From: Nothopassalora personata
Taxonomy: Eukaryota; Ascomycota; Dothideomycetes; Mycosphaerellales; Mycosphaerellaceae
Direction of reading: 5' to 3'
DNA: 64,000 nucleotides
Assembly: GCA_033816765.1 (NCBI GenBank)
Contig: CM066287.1
Span: 4,774,001-4,838,000, forward strand
In this document: piece after piece, positions 36,486 through 48,116 of the stretch
Position numbering within the stretch: the stretch's first letter is position 1
Layout of the letters: each line of letters starts with the position of its first letter
Notes under the pieces: model-generated
Seen by the model: only the letters and a program-made list of their open reading frames with translations
Told to the model about the DNA's origin: nothing
Database searches by the model: none
Made by a program: the position numbers and the translations under genes

Positions 36486-38976
36486 ATGAAGGCGACAGAC
36501 ATCGCGAGCTTCGCAGGGAGCCAGCTGTCGCTGCTCGATAAGGAGCTACAGGCAGAGCTCGAAGAGACGCAGCTATTGACTTCTACACACGCGCCCGTCA
36601 TCCTGCAACGCGCGGGACTGGCATTGCTCAACCTCGCGGTATCATCGCAGAGAACCGGATTTGGAGGCAGAACACTGCTGGAACTCAGCATCGACCCAGC
36701 AGTTTCGAGCACTGGCGAACTGCCTGAACATGGCCTCAGCGTTGGCGACATCTGCGCGGTGGCCGAACAGCCTAAAGGCGCAGAGCGCAAGAAAGAGCGA
36801 CAAGGCATGGAGCAGAGAGGCGCCGAAGGCGTAGTCACTCGAACACAAAAGTCTACAATCACCGTAGCACTTGACAAGGAAGATGTAGACGTGCCGGCTG
36901 GCAAGTTGTGGCTGTATGTGCACGACAGAACACGGTAAGTCAGGCCCAGAAGCTGATTTGGGGACCATGTAGTGTCAAGCTGGCAAACGATGTTACCCAT
37001 CGGAGGCTTAATCAGACAATGCAGAAGCTGCAGAAATTGCAGCCCTCAGAACACAGCACACTTACTCAGGTTCTGTTCGGCCATTCCTCTGTATCTCCAG
37101 TCTCTCAGACAGAGCTAGAAAAGGAAGTGTCGTGGGTGGACGGTGCGCTGAATGACAGCCAGAAAGATGCTATCCGTTTTGTGCTTGCTACACACGAAGT
37201 CGCACTCATACATGGCCCACCAGGCACTGGCAAGACCCACACTATTGTAGAGCTAATTCTGCAGCTGTTGAAACGCCGACTGCGTCTGTTGGTGTGCGGT
37301 CCGAGTAACATCAGCGTGGACAACATTGTTGAGAGACTGGCCACACACAAGGTACCCATGGTTCGGTTAGGTCATCCAGCTCGATTGCTCCCGACCGTCT
37401 TGAATCACTCCATGGAGGTGCTTTCCCGAACCAGCGATGCCTCTGCTATCGTGACGGACATTCGATCAGAAATGGACGCCAAGCAGGCATCGGTCAGAAA
37501 GACGCGCAATGGTCGAGAGAGAAAGGCCATCTACGGAGAGCTCAGAGAGCTGAGGAAGGAATATCGGCAGCGCGAGGGACGTGTGGTGAGCGATCTACTT
37601 CGGGGCAGCGACGTAGTTTTGTCTACCTTGCACGGTGCTGGCAGCTTTCAGCTGAAAGATCAAAAGTTCGACGTAGTCATAGTGGACGAGGCCAGTCAAG
37701 CGCTTGAGGCACAATGCTGGATCCCAGTACTGTCGAGCGGCGCATCGAAGCTCGTTTTGGCTGGCGACCATCTGCAGCTTCCGGTAAGTATCTCTCCCGC
37801 GTCTAGACCTGACCCACAACTTGCTGACCTTGCCTTTCATCTGTCACAGCCCACCATCAAGTCCCAGATTCTCAAAGCGGACAAGAAGCCGCCCATGTCT
37901 GCGACTGCCGCAAAGCAAGTACACCCGGCAGATGTCGCAAAGCTGAAAACGAAAGACAAAACGGCAAGTCTAGGCGACTCGAAGCGGACCAAAGAAGACC
38001 CAGTGACTCTTGAAACAACACTTTTTGATCGCTTGCTGTCACTGCATGGGGAGAAGATCAAGCGCATGCTAACGACGCAATATCGTATGCATGAGAAGAT
38101 TATGCGATATCCGTCCGAGGCGCTGTACGGGGGCAAGCTCATAGCTGCAGAAGCAGTCAAGACAAGACTACTCGAAGATTTGCCTTACGAAGTGCAGCCT
38201 ACAGATGACACCACCGAGCCTTTGGTCTTCTGGGACACGCAGGGCGGAGACTTCCCCGAGAAAGTCGAAGACGATGAGGGTGGTAGCAAGGGCAGATCCA
38301 GCCTGCTTGCCGAGAGCAAGGTCAATGAGCTCGAGGCACTGATCGTGCAGCGACAAGTCTCCAGCCTAGTAGATGCCGGTGTCAAGGCAGAGGATATCGC
38401 TATTATTACACCATACAACGGCCAGTTAGCACTGCTTTCTCAAATGCTGAAGGAACGCTTCGCTGGCATCGAACTGGGCAGTGTCGATGGTTTCCAAGGA
38501 CGCGAGAAAGAGGCTGTCATTGTGAGTCTTGTTCGCAGTAATCCAGAGCATGAGGTCGGCTTCCTAGGCGAGAAGAGAAGACTGAATGGTAAGTCTGAGT
38601 CGCCACTGACATTCTTGCCCGATGTGACTTATACGGCAAGCTGACCTTGTGTTTGACAGTCGCAATGACTCGACCAAAGCGCCATCTCTGTATCATTGGG
38701 GATTCCGAAACCATCAGCAGGTAAGCCACAGGTCTTCCTCCTTTGACGACTGTTTGTCGTGGTACCAATCCCACGCCTATGTTTTGCGTTTGCCCGCATG
38801 GCCGCTTTCGGTGATACGACGCAGATACGAGCTCGTGCATGAGATTACGTGTGTAACCTTGCTAACCTTGTACTCGGTTTAGAGGTTCGAAGTTCTTGAA
38901 AGCTTGGATGGCGTTTCTCGAAGAACACGCGGACTTGAGATATCCGGACTTGTCTGATCTATCACGAGGTATTTGA
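36486..38976 (+). CDS. HCS1: SF1B DNA/RNA helicase, HCS1/IGHMBP2-like
   Basis: Superfamily 1B 5'-3' helicase related to yeast DNA helicase A and human SMBP2; about 710 aa. Exons: 36486-36913, 36973-37783, 37850-38588, 38660-38720 and 38883-38976. Helicase motifs in order: GPPGTGKT (I), SNISVDNIVERL (Ia), VDEASQALE (II), LAGDHLQLP (III, directly before intron 2), MLTTQYRMHE (IV), VDGFQGREKE (V), VAMTRPKRHLCIIGD (VI, after intron 3). The N-terminal 140 residues form the beta-barrel/stalk region. I chose donor 36914 for intron 1 because it gives KLWLVKLANDVT, the conserved junction; GTAAGT at 36935 would insert about seven residues. Intron 2 is 66 nt, 3n and free of stops. Likely roles: DNA replication or translation-linked RNA unwinding. 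Confidence 0.92.
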
Positions 38977-40761
38977 GAAGGATGGGCACGGGAAGGCAAC
39001 CCGCCACACGATCATCCTCGAGCTGCATCACTGCTAGTCTAGCATGAATCATGCAGGGAGCTGGGAATCGAAGTGAAGTCCAGCAAGCTTTATTCGCTAC
39101 CAGCGTGAATGCAGGTCCAAATGCAGGAGGTCGCATTGAGTCAAGGAAGCGAAGGACGTGCCCGTGCGGATCGCTTAGGCAGCGCGCTGCACCTCCACGG
39201 CCGGCTGCAGCGTGCGCAAGAGCGATGCATGTGGTGGTGGTTGACAGCAGTCGGAGGGTAAGAGTTGCATACCAAGAAGCTCAGTAAAGTTGTGAAAGAA
39301 CCTTGTACGCACCACCATGCCTAGGGCGGAAGCCAATCAGGCTAGAGCTCACGAATCATGTCGCTATCCTCGACGACCGCGTGTCGCGCCCGGACGCTTG
39401 ATTGGCCGATGTCATCAACGGGCTTCCTGATAGGCTGTTTCAGCCGGTTGTCTCGAGATTTTCAAACATGGTGCTGTACTGTACTGTAACGTTCACGCCC
39501 AACTCGATTGCGCAAACAACGATGCCCATTCTGCCAGCGACGCGCCCAGCACGAATCATGCCATGCGGAGTACGTCCGCAATTAGAATAACAGCCTGGGA
39601 AGTGGATCAAGCGAACGTGGTTTAGACTCAGGGGCGCACCCCGCCCACCCGACTGGCTTCAGAGCCAGAGTTGTGCTGCTCCTGATCCGAGCTGTTTGCA
39701 TAGTCCTCGACGAAATAGGTGAAAACACGCTAGCCGGGACAGGGGGGAGACTACAGTAATTGCTATACACAAGTAGGGGTCGTCAAGCGTTCGACTATCG
39801 CGCGCTCTACGAACAGTTTGGTGCCACGTTGGGGCTTTATGGTTGAAGTCCGAGTCTAGCCCCTTGAGGCAATCCGTTGCAACTACAGTACACCTGCGAG
39901 GGGCTTTGTCTGCAAGTTTGGCCGGCGGGTCTACTAGTCATTATTATTGACGACTACTGCTGCCACACTTCACGCGGAGTCGCAATAATGCTAGACTTCG
40001 GGGCGGCTTGCAGCAAGCGAGGAGCGAAGCGTTGCCAACGAGCTAGCTTGAGCACTTCCCGTCGCCGTGCTGCAGCTACTCAGTGCCGTTTCAGCGCGGC
40101 GGGACGCAGCGTCACGCGTGCCCCTTGGGCCCCTTCGTGCAAGGGCGAACTGGAGTTCCGTGCATGCTCCATGGGCTGCACTACTGTACCATGCACCATG
40201 ATAACACACACACCGCCCCGGCTCTCTCGTTGGCTCGTCTCATATCGTGCTGCGTGGTCCCCACCTCTACATACCACCGCCCTCGCTCTCCCCCCCCTCC
40301 TCCTCCTCCTCCTCCTCGTGCTCCTCGTGCTCCTCCTCCTCCTCCTCCGCCGTGTGAGATCTTGATGCCTGACCTGTTCCTCCCCAGTCGCCATCCGTTC
40401 CCCCCTCCGCACCTCTTGATCACCACGGGCTAAGAGCCGCGCTGCTCACCTCACCCACATCGCTCTTTTAGTCGACGCCTGCTGCTTGTCTTGGTAGCCG
40501 AGGTTTTTGTATGGCCCTGGGCCACCTACTCTTTCCAGGCGTGGCTCGACACAGCCAGGAAAAGCACAGCCTCGCCCTCGCATTGGCCTTCCGAGCTGGC
40601 GTACTACTTTCTTGACCTTCGCGTCGCCATTCGTTTGCAGTCGCACCCAGCGCACTACTGTCTCTACCGGACCAGCATCTACTATCCTCCATTCTGAGTT
40701 TCGACTTCTTCTGGCTTCGTATTTGCGAAATTGGCCTGCATGGATCTGCCCTTGCTGACCG
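38977..40761. other. Long intergenic region, no supported gene
   Basis: 1.8 kb between two plus-strand genes. Frames such as 39877-40365 and 40083-40433 are generated by a CTC/CCT microsatellite and have Leu- or Pro-repeat composition. The last 300 bp are pyrimidine-rich and likely form the promoter and leader of the next gene. No tRNA-like fold was recognised. Confidence 0.45.
40291..40350 (+). repeat. CTC/CCT trinucleotide microsatellite
   Basis: A C run followed by tcc/tcg triplet repeats (ctcctcctc... with interspersed gtg) from about 40291 to 40350, entirely pyrimidine-biased on the plus strand. Confidence 0.85.
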
Positions 40762-42840
40762 ATGGATCATTATAAGGACAGTGGCTACAGTGGTACACGG
40801 ATATCCTCGCCCAAACCCTTCGAAGGTGGACCCAGCCTCGATGGTGTTGCAGTGCAGTCGCCGTCACGCTTGTGGAAGCAGAAGTCGAATGCTGGTATGC
40901 GTGGCGTAAGCCATGAGCAGGTTCTCAGCCTCGGGGACATGAAGAGCGACGGAGGAACCGCGGGCGGTTTCGGTGACGGAGCAAAGGCGCGTAAGGGATC
41001 CATTCGAAACGCAGTACGAAAGATATTCGGCAGGAGGAGAGACGTTGTGTCGCAAGGCCCCCAGACCACTTCATGTGGCCCAGCTGCTAGACATACCTAC
41101 CACAGGAGCGAACCCACCGCACTCGTGCCGCCTATTGAGGAGCCCGAGCCATCCGTACAGGGCAATGGCTTGACGGAGCGTACTCTGGCAGTTCCTCATC
41201 AAGCAGTGTCATCCCGATCTTCTCACCAACGGACAGGCTCTTCATATGCTCTTCAATTTCCCAACAGCGTCAGGCTAAAACCAATGAACTTGGGCAATCC
41301 ATGCATTGGACCTCCAGGCCAGCTTCGGCGACGGAAGACCTTACCAAGCATCATTGTAGCTGAGCGGGATGCCAAAGCATTGGCAGAGGCAGTCCCAGGG
41401 ATGTTAGCAGACACGCCCCACGATACGAAGTTCGAGAGTACTCGGGTCGTGCCCGTGCCAAAGCGGACTCTGAGCCAGATCAGAAAGGCCCGCAGGAAGT
41501 CGAGAAGCACTGACGACCTGCAGAGTGCATCGAATACGAAGGAGAACATGACCAGAAAGAGGAGCGAAGAGATTAAATATTGGCGAGAGAGCTTTCAACC
41601 AGACGTGTTACGCGCAAGCGGCTTTACTACGCATAGGCAACCCATGGAGCGAGATGAGCAAGAGCTTGGAAGAGAAGCGACAGATGAGGACCAGGACGAC
41701 AGGACACCCATGCGACAAGACACAGAATGCAGTAGTGCTGCAGCTTTGAGGCCGGGCACAATGAGAAGGAGTCCACCTTCTCGCGGCGGCCATGGCATGA
41801 CCGCGAGCGAAGGCGATATACGACGTTCTTCAGGTGTTGGCATCGACATTGCAAAAGACCTCGAGGACCGTGTTGCGAAATTGGAAGCTGGCTTGCACAA
41901 CTTCCAGCGCTCACTCCAGCGTCTGGCTGCCGAGAGGAACAGAAGAACTATCGTTATGGGCGAGCTCGCGCCTCAACGATCTTCCAACGACATGCGCAGC
42001 CCAAGCATGTTAGCCGAGACTCTTTCAGATGACCTAGAGCCATCTGCCTACGAGTATCAGTATGGTCATACTTTACGACCATCGATCTCTCAACAACCGC
42101 CTCTGCCACCTGAAGTGCAGGGCTCTGTGGATGACCCTTTCGGTCCTGAGCTGCCTACTATGCCTGCCGCAACACACGCCAACTCGATGCCGGCCCGCAC
42201 GTCTGAGCGTCTCCCAGCAGAGCGTCCACGAGAGTCGTTTTGCATGCCGTCCCCATTGACCTCACATCCACCGACGCGAGAACGGCCTATGCCTACACAC
42301 ATACCCGCTCCCGCCTCCGCTTCGTTACCGGCACCAGCTCGACGCTCCGGCAGCACGCCCACAACACATGCTACTCAGCCGTACACATTCAGTTCCCTTT
42401 ACCAAATGCTAGCAGACGAACGTTCAGCGCGACGAAAACTCGAAAATCAACTCCAAAGCTTACGCAACGAAATCAGCGACCTTCACACTCAGGTGAATTC
42501 CTCCAACATCCAAAGCACTCGAAGCAGTTACATGCTAGCCGGATCCTCCAGCCGCCTCCAAGATATGCTTCGGGAAACCGAGTCGAGCGCCAGTCCTCCC
42601 AGCGGAGACTCGCCCAGATCGGCGCAGCGGCTTTCTGGCCTTTCCGCTGTGGGTGGTATCGGCGCAGCACCTGTCGTGAGCAGGTTCAGCGGGTCGGAGA
42701 GTGAAGCGGGCGCGAATGAGGAGCATTATGATGAGCTTTCGACGCCGAATGATGCGTACCGCACCCCGCGAGAGGAGCGCTCGAATCTCAGTCTGAGGCC
42801 ACAGGTCGAGAGTCCTGTCAAGGATGGAGATATGTTTTGA
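40762..42840 (+). CDS. Hypothetical protein with two coiled-coil segments, 692 aa
   Basis: Uninterrupted frame from ATG 40762 to a TGA at 42838. Mostly low-complexity: Ser/Arg/Pro-rich with basic patches (KIFGRRRD, RKARRKSRSTDD). Two helical segments are predicted by eye: DLEDRVAKLEAGLHNFQRSL (about residues 370-390) and DERSARRKLENQLQSLRNEI (about 550-570), both with heptad spacing. No enzyme motif, signal peptide or membrane helix. The layout suggests a cytoskeletal or polarity scaffold, but the family is not recognised. Codon use matches neighbouring genes. Confidence 0.75.
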   Translation: MDHYKDSGYSGTRISSPKPFEGGPSLDGVAVQSPSRLWKQKSNAGMRGVSHEQVLSLGDMKSDGGTAGGFGDGAKARKGSIRNAVRKIFGRRRDVVSQGPQTTSCGPAARHTYHRSEPTALVPPIEEPEPSVQGNGLTERTLAVPHQAVSSRSSHQRTGSSYALQFPNSVRLKPMNLGNPCIGPPGQLRRRKTLPSIIVAERDAKALAEAVPGMLADTPHDTKFESTRVVPVPKRTLSQIRKARRKSRSTDDLQSASNTKENMTRKRSEEIKYWRESFQPDVLRASGFTTHRQPMERDEQELGREATDEDQDDRTPMRQDTECSSAAALRPGTMRRSPPSRGGHGMTASEGDIRRSSGVGIDIAKDLEDRVAKLEAGLHNFQRSLQRLAAERNRRTIVMGELAPQRSSNDMRSPSMLAETLSDDLEPSAYEYQYGHTLRPSISQQPPLPPEVQGSVDDPFGPELPTMPAATHANSMPARTSERLPAERPRESFCMPSPLTSHPPTRERPMPTHIPAPASASLPAPARRSGSTPTTHATQPYTFSSLYQMLADERSARRKLENQLQSLRNEISDLHTQVNSSNIQSTRSSYMLAGSSSRLQDMLRETESSASPPSGDSPRSAQRLSGLSAVGGIGAAPVVSRFSGSESEAGANEEHYDELSTPNDAYRTPREERSNLSLRPQVESPVKDGDMF

Positions 42841-44449
42841 TGCATCGTATGAACGTGAACGATTATCATGGGCATGATGGGATTGGCTTTTCTGTTCGTT
42901 GCACTGCATGTGTGGTTGCATTCGCTCACCGTGTTATACGAGATTTGTTCCCTTCTGTACAATGTGTTGATACCCTCAGTTTCATGTATCTAATTTCGAC
43001 CGCATTGTTGGGTCTGGAAATGAACCAGCTTGCAAAATTTGTTCTCGTGTCTTGCTTTCGTATCCAAGAAAACCGTGCACAGTCGTGGCCGTGCAGGCGA
43101 TGAAAGTGCTGGTGCGTGCCTCAAGCCTTTGCCTCGCTCGCTGCTCTGTCCGATCATCTATCTACTCAAAACATCATGTCACAGCTCACATGTCCCGCGC
43201 GTCTTGCGATATACCGCGTCTCGATACAAACACCACATTACATCGTCAACCACCTCCTCGCAGCGAGACTTCCATCGTACCCTCGGCTGACTGAGGTAAT
43301 GCAGATCGATCTATCCAAGCTGAACCGCTCCAGCGCAGACTCGACATCGTCGGCGGCAGTACCTTTACGTACGCAAGGTGATAATCATCGCAAGCACCGT
43401 CCCCCGTCGACGCCAAAGGCCGTCTCTGGATCTACAGTACTGCACCCCCGGTCCTCGTCAGCCATCCCCCCCCCCCCTGACAAGGTGCATGCAGTGCGTG
43501 CGTGCGTGGCCGGAAGCAGCGACAGCACATAAAAGCAGTCAGCCTCCTTACCCTGCTCCCAAACCAGCTTCCGAATCGAATGCCCACGCCCGTGAAATGT
43601 GTCGTGATCAAACGAGCAGGAGCACTTCCAGATCCGTCCACACTCCCTCGGCTTGTGGTGGCAGCCGCGCCAGCGCAGTAGTGCGGAGGTTGGGGATGTC
43701 GGAGATGCCCGCGGGGGGTTGAGGCATACGGTTTCGACCCGTGCTGGTGCTGCGCTTTCGTGAAGCAATTCGGAAGTCAAACCGTACTTGTCGACAGGTC
43801 CGGGTGAGTGGATGGTCGACCGGAGCGTGACTTGTGGGCTGAAGGTTGAAGATGTCGACTCGATTGGGGTTGGGGTTTCGAATGACTTTTGCATAGATGG
43901 CATTTCGGAGCTCAGGTGGGTAGCCGCAGCGGCGGCGATGCTTGCGTAACGATGGTCGGCATGGTGTCTAAAATGTATATTGCGGATTTGCGAGATACGC
44001 GACCAATGAATGTAGTGTAGTGCTCCTTGTGGACGAATGTATGCTTTTAGAATGTGTGCGACTTTTGAATTTACGACTGGTGGATGATATGATCTCTAAT
44101 ACAATGCAGCTCCATTGGTGTGTCCGTAGCTCCTGACTCCTTGATTTCGAGTACCGGGCTTGGGGAGAGCTTGCTGGAATATGACCTTTCGACGTAGCTT
44201 TGCACTAGTGAACATATCATTCATGTCAATGTTTGCACCGGGAAATGTTGCGCAAATGGCAGCCGACCTAATTATCAGCAGTTGATGAAACTTGTTTTCA
44301 AAGTTCTGTCGAATCGTGATCAAGCGGCGATGTCTCCCTCACGCTTGCTGGTCTAGTGCTCAGCACCATACGCCACGCTATGCCCGCTGTCAATCCACAA
44401 ATGTGCACATAATCGGCAGAGTCCCCTCCCTCCAAACACATCGAAATCA
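42841..44449. other. Intergenic, one doubtful minus-strand frame
   Basis: 1.6 kb. The longest frame is minus 43385-43903 (172 codons, ATG 43903); its first 75 residues (FETPTPIESTSSTF, VETVCLNPPRA) look coding-like, but it passes into Cys/His-rich sequence typical of chance frames, so it could be one exon of an unresolved gene. A C run lies at about 43469-43478. Nothing else is supported. Confidence 0.3.
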
Positions 44450-46025
44450 CTACTTCGTCTGTCCCTCAATCAACGGCGATTGTCGACTGCGCGATTCTGG
44501 TGTCTCGGCATGCACTGCTTTGCTACCCTTTTCGCGCCAAGTGCTTACAGCGGGAATGTTGGCATATACCCGTTCCTCTTCGGTTTTGTACGCTCGTGGT
44601 GTCAGCTTGATCAGAGTATGCAGGGGTACCTCCATCCATGGTGACTTGTCCTGTGGAAGTCCCATGAAGTATGCGTAGATGCAGCGAAGTACGGCCTGAT
44701 GTGTGATAATGAGTATGTTCTCCGAGCGCTCCAGTTCCATGATGATAGGTTCGAGGCGGATCACGACGTCTCGATAGCTCTCGCCTCCCAGATAGCGATA
44801 ATTGTACTTGTCCTCGTCACGCGCCTTGAAGTCCTCGGGAAACTTCTGCTCGATCTCGGAATACGTAAGTCCGTCGCACACACCAGAGTCCAGTTCATCA
44901 AGCGCCTTCCAGCTGAGCTTCTCGTATGGTAGGTATCGCGCAGTTTGGGCGGTCCGCTTCAGCGTTGATGTCCAGACGGTCAACGGTCGATCACCAGCGG
45001 ACTGCTTGACCAGCTCGGGTAGTTTCTCGGCATACATTCGGCCACGAGGCGAGAGATCTGCGTCACCACCAATCTGACCTCCTAGGTTGTACATGGACTC
45101 TCCGTGCTGCATGCTGGGTTAGTATCTGTCTACCAAACTGCCGGGTTCACAGACTCACTCTGCTTATCCAGATCGATCTTGGCTTGATGTGGAGGTTCAT
45201 CAAGTAGTACACCACTCTTGACTGCAAGTAGTCCTGCAGTCGATTGATGATGACCTGCGAGCCCACGTCGATGATCTTGCAATAAGTCACATCTGCCTCA
45301 TCCTCGTCCAGTGTCTCGTACACACGTTCGTACATTTTGATACGCTCCCTGAAGTCCTTCGCTGCCTCCTCTGGATCTTGCCCTTCGTAGTCCGGACTTG
45401 TTGTCTTCACCTCCAGGATGTTGCTCATGATGATGTCCTCGTTATCACACTTGCTCTCTACGAACAGAGTCTCAATTCCCTCGGCATCACATCGCTCTTT
45501 GATCCATCGTCGGCGGGTCTTGGTGCTGTTCGTCGCGTCCAGAATCGCTATAAGGTTCTCGGGGTGCTTAAACCATCTGCACATATCTGCGACAGCCGCC
45601 TCGGCAGCAGCTTTACGTAGCCGCTCGCCCTCCTTGTTCGAAGTGTCGAAGAACGATGCATCTGGCCGGGGAGTCGCTGTGCGCCTGTAGTTGCCGACGT
45701 TGAAGCACTTGGCTGTAATACTAAGCCAGCCAAGGTATCGGACCACTGCTGCTGTCAGGAGCTACGAACGCCGCAAAGGAACGCTGCTGCAGCGAAACCT
45801 ACCTTTCTGCGCAATCAAGCTCTTGCCTCGAGCGGGCAGCCCGACCATGACAACACATATCCGCGTTTCTTCGACCTGCACGCCGACGCCGTTAGTCTTG
45901 GCGTTCGAGGTGGCTGTGGTCCGCACTGAAGGACGCATGAATTCTCCGGGAGTCATCTGGTTGAGGTTTGGGCGGTACTGCTCGGCGCCTCCGAGGGTCG
46001 CTGTCGCTGGGGTTGCGGACGGCAT
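44450..46025 (-). CDS. 6-phosphofructo-2-kinase / fructose-2,6-bisphosphatase
   Basis: Sets the level of fructose-2,6-bisphosphate, the switch between glycolysis and gluconeogenesis; cytosolic. Exons 46025-45803, 45745-45159 and 45106-44450 give 488 aa. Kinase half: Walker A GLPARGKSLIAQK, then YLGWLSITAKCFNVGNYRR and AILDATNSTKTRR. Phosphatase half: the catalytic RHGES is rebuilt across intron 2 (ISR/HGES), followed by GGDADLSPRG, TSTLKRTAQTARY, DELDSGVCDG, YRYLGGESY and THQAVLRC. The phosphohistidine residue is kept, unlike yeast Pfk26, so a bifunctional enzyme or bisphosphatase is expected. The short N-terminus (about 50 residues) carries Thr/Ser sites that could be regulatory. Yeast homologues are PFK26/FBP26. 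Confidence 0.92.
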
Positions 46026-47479
46026 TGTGAGGTGGTGGTGGTGGAGATAGAGAAGTCCTGCCAACTCTCAGATCCAGCTGAGTGGCAGCGATCGTGTCGT
46101 GTGCTCGCTGCAGACTTGCTTGGGTCGAGCAGTGTTTTCGCAAGATCGATGTGGGTGGGATGGGTGTCCACGAGGGAATTGATCTGCTGGTCTGCAATGC
46201 TGTGATGCTTGTGGCTGATCCCAATGGCCGGAGCAGAAGCAGATGCCGAAGGTATGGCCGAATTGATGATCGTGGGCTTGTTGATCTGTCCAGCGGGGGT
46301 GAAGTGCGACAGAGGGGTCGGTCCTGTTCCTAAATGACTATTGCGGCTGCAGACCCATGTCGACGAGGTGCAGTGAATGCAGACCCATGCCGACGAGGTG
46401 CAGTGACAGGCAGAAGTTGCGGAGTATGCAATATGCCACGCCACATTCGAAATGACGCACATCAAGAGCCACTTCGTGCGTCGGTCCGGTTATTCGACGT
46501 CCACGAAGAAGAACCGGAAGTCTGACAACGAATGCTCCCATCGTCCGTGATCCATATCGATGGTTGAGGCCGCACCATCCACCGCAGTCTGCAAGAAACA
46601 CGAAAGGACCTACTCACACGCGCAAAGGTATATATAGTTCGTCCTCGATGTCGAGCGATCACGAGGGTGATTTGCAACACTTCCGTTCTTCATCTTCGGT
46701 TATTGGAGGCTAGTCGCAAGACCGATAACACCACCGCCCGAGAAACGATCGGAAAGCGTATGATGGTACTGTTGTCTTGCGACAGAATACACGTTGAGAC
46801 AACGCGGTGAGGTCTGATTCACGTTTCCTTTTTCCTTTGGGCCAGGACGATCCTCGCACTGCCCGTGCTCTCACGCACGTGCCTGAGTTGTTGGGAGCCA
46901 ATCAATCATGCTTGATCGCGGCCAGGGCACGTTGCGTTGCTTCTTGGTCGCGCGTCCTCCTCGTATTCCACGTCCTGCACTGTCAAGCACAATACTTCCC
47001 AGAGAATTGGGCCATCTTGAGAGAGCGTCAGCGGAACAGTGCGGCGCTTGTAGTAGCTACATATAGCTTGGCACAACACCGCGACTTGGCTATGTACCCA
47101 TTGAGCTGACCACTTCTCATCTAGCATCGTAAGGTTGAGAACGGGACCGTCATGGTCAAGAGACTGCGAAATAAGGCAGTGTATGACTAGATCATGCTTA
47201 CCCATCAGCTTCACCATGGTTGGATGGGATTGAGGCAACGAGCAATCGTCCTACCAGCATCCTTCACGGTTGTTGCAAGGCGTGCTCTGAGAAGTATCCC
47301 AAGCTATGATGATGCTCATGAATGTTGGCTCCTCATCACTGGCCATCAAAAATGCTTCCAGCCAACGTACCAAGAAGTCAGTCCAAAAATAGCTCTGGCG
47401 ACGCTCACAGCGAAGTCCATGTCATATCCAAGATCGGGCCAAAATCCCCAAAAGTACTCATCCTCCTCCGCACACAGCC
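46026..47479. other. Intergenic region upstream of the PFK2/FBPase2 gene
   Basis: 1.45 kb, holding the promoter of the minus-strand kinase gene and the 3' flank of the DUF4267 gene. Open frames are short and antisense to each other. Contains the 30-bp tandem duplication at 46348-46406. Confidence 0.45.
46348..46406. repeat. Two-copy tandem repeat, 30-bp period
   Basis: A 29-bp unit beginning tgcagacccatg occurs at 46348-46376 and again at 46378-46406, separated by one base and differing by a single T/C. Confidence 0.85.
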
Positions 47480-47878
47480 TCACACCCCAGCAATCAACAC
47501 CAACCCCAACAACGCCACCACCGGCGCATACCCCCAATGGTTCATCTCCCCCTGCCCAACCAAGAACTTGCAAACATAGCCATCAGCACCAGCAACACCC
47601 CCGGCCGCAATCATGATCCAACCAAGCGTCGGCCGAGTCCCAAAGTAGGCAGCCGCGTACATCGCCACGCCCATGAAAATGTCGCGAACGCCATAGACGA
47701 TTGAGAGAGCGTCGACTACGACTTTTTGGTCTTTTTGGATGACACCGTCTGGGTAGGCCAATTCGAAGAAGGAGAGGGCGGATTCGGGGTGGAGGATTGC
47801 GTTGATGCCAAAGCCGATGAAGATGGTTGCGAAGACGCTTGCGGCGACGCGCAGAGCGGGGGAGTGGGAGGTGGGCAT
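47480..47878 (-). CDS. DUF4267 small membrane protein
   Basis: 132 aa with four hydrophobic helices, starting at ATG 47878 (the frame extends upstream only from a non-ATG codon). Characteristic DUF4267 features: GFGINAILHPESALSFF after helix 1, IVYGVRDIFMGVAMYAA, GWIMIAAGGVAGADG and a short terminal helix. Fungal members are of unknown function; membrane topology is clear. The VRDI motif between helices 1 and 2 is the conserved polar element. Confidence 0.85.
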   Translation of the reverse strand: MPTSHSPALRVAASVFATIFIGFGINAILHPESALSFFELAYPDGVIQKDQKVVVDALSIVYGVRDIFMGVAMYAAAYFGTRPTLGWIMIAAGGVAGADGYVCKFLVGQGEMNHWGYAPVVALLGLVLIAGV

Positions 47879-48116
47879 TATTTCTGTTGGTTGATGATGT
47901 TGTGTTAGCAGATGCGAGTACCGTGAACCTCTTGTGATCTGTATTGTATCGGTCAAACGCGAGACGCGCTAGTTCTAAAGCCGGCGAATCGAAATTCCGC
48001 AGCCACAAGGGCAGCCACAGATTGAGCGCGTCATCTTCCATGACTTTTCCTGACTGCAGTACGGCTTCCTTGCACCATAGGAGTTGAGACGACCGCACGC
48101 ATCAAGTGCCGACGCA

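Noticed and set aside
39877..40433. Leu- or Pro-rich frames over the CTC/CCT microsatellite
   Set aside because: The repeat lacks stops in several frames, so the open length is an artefact.
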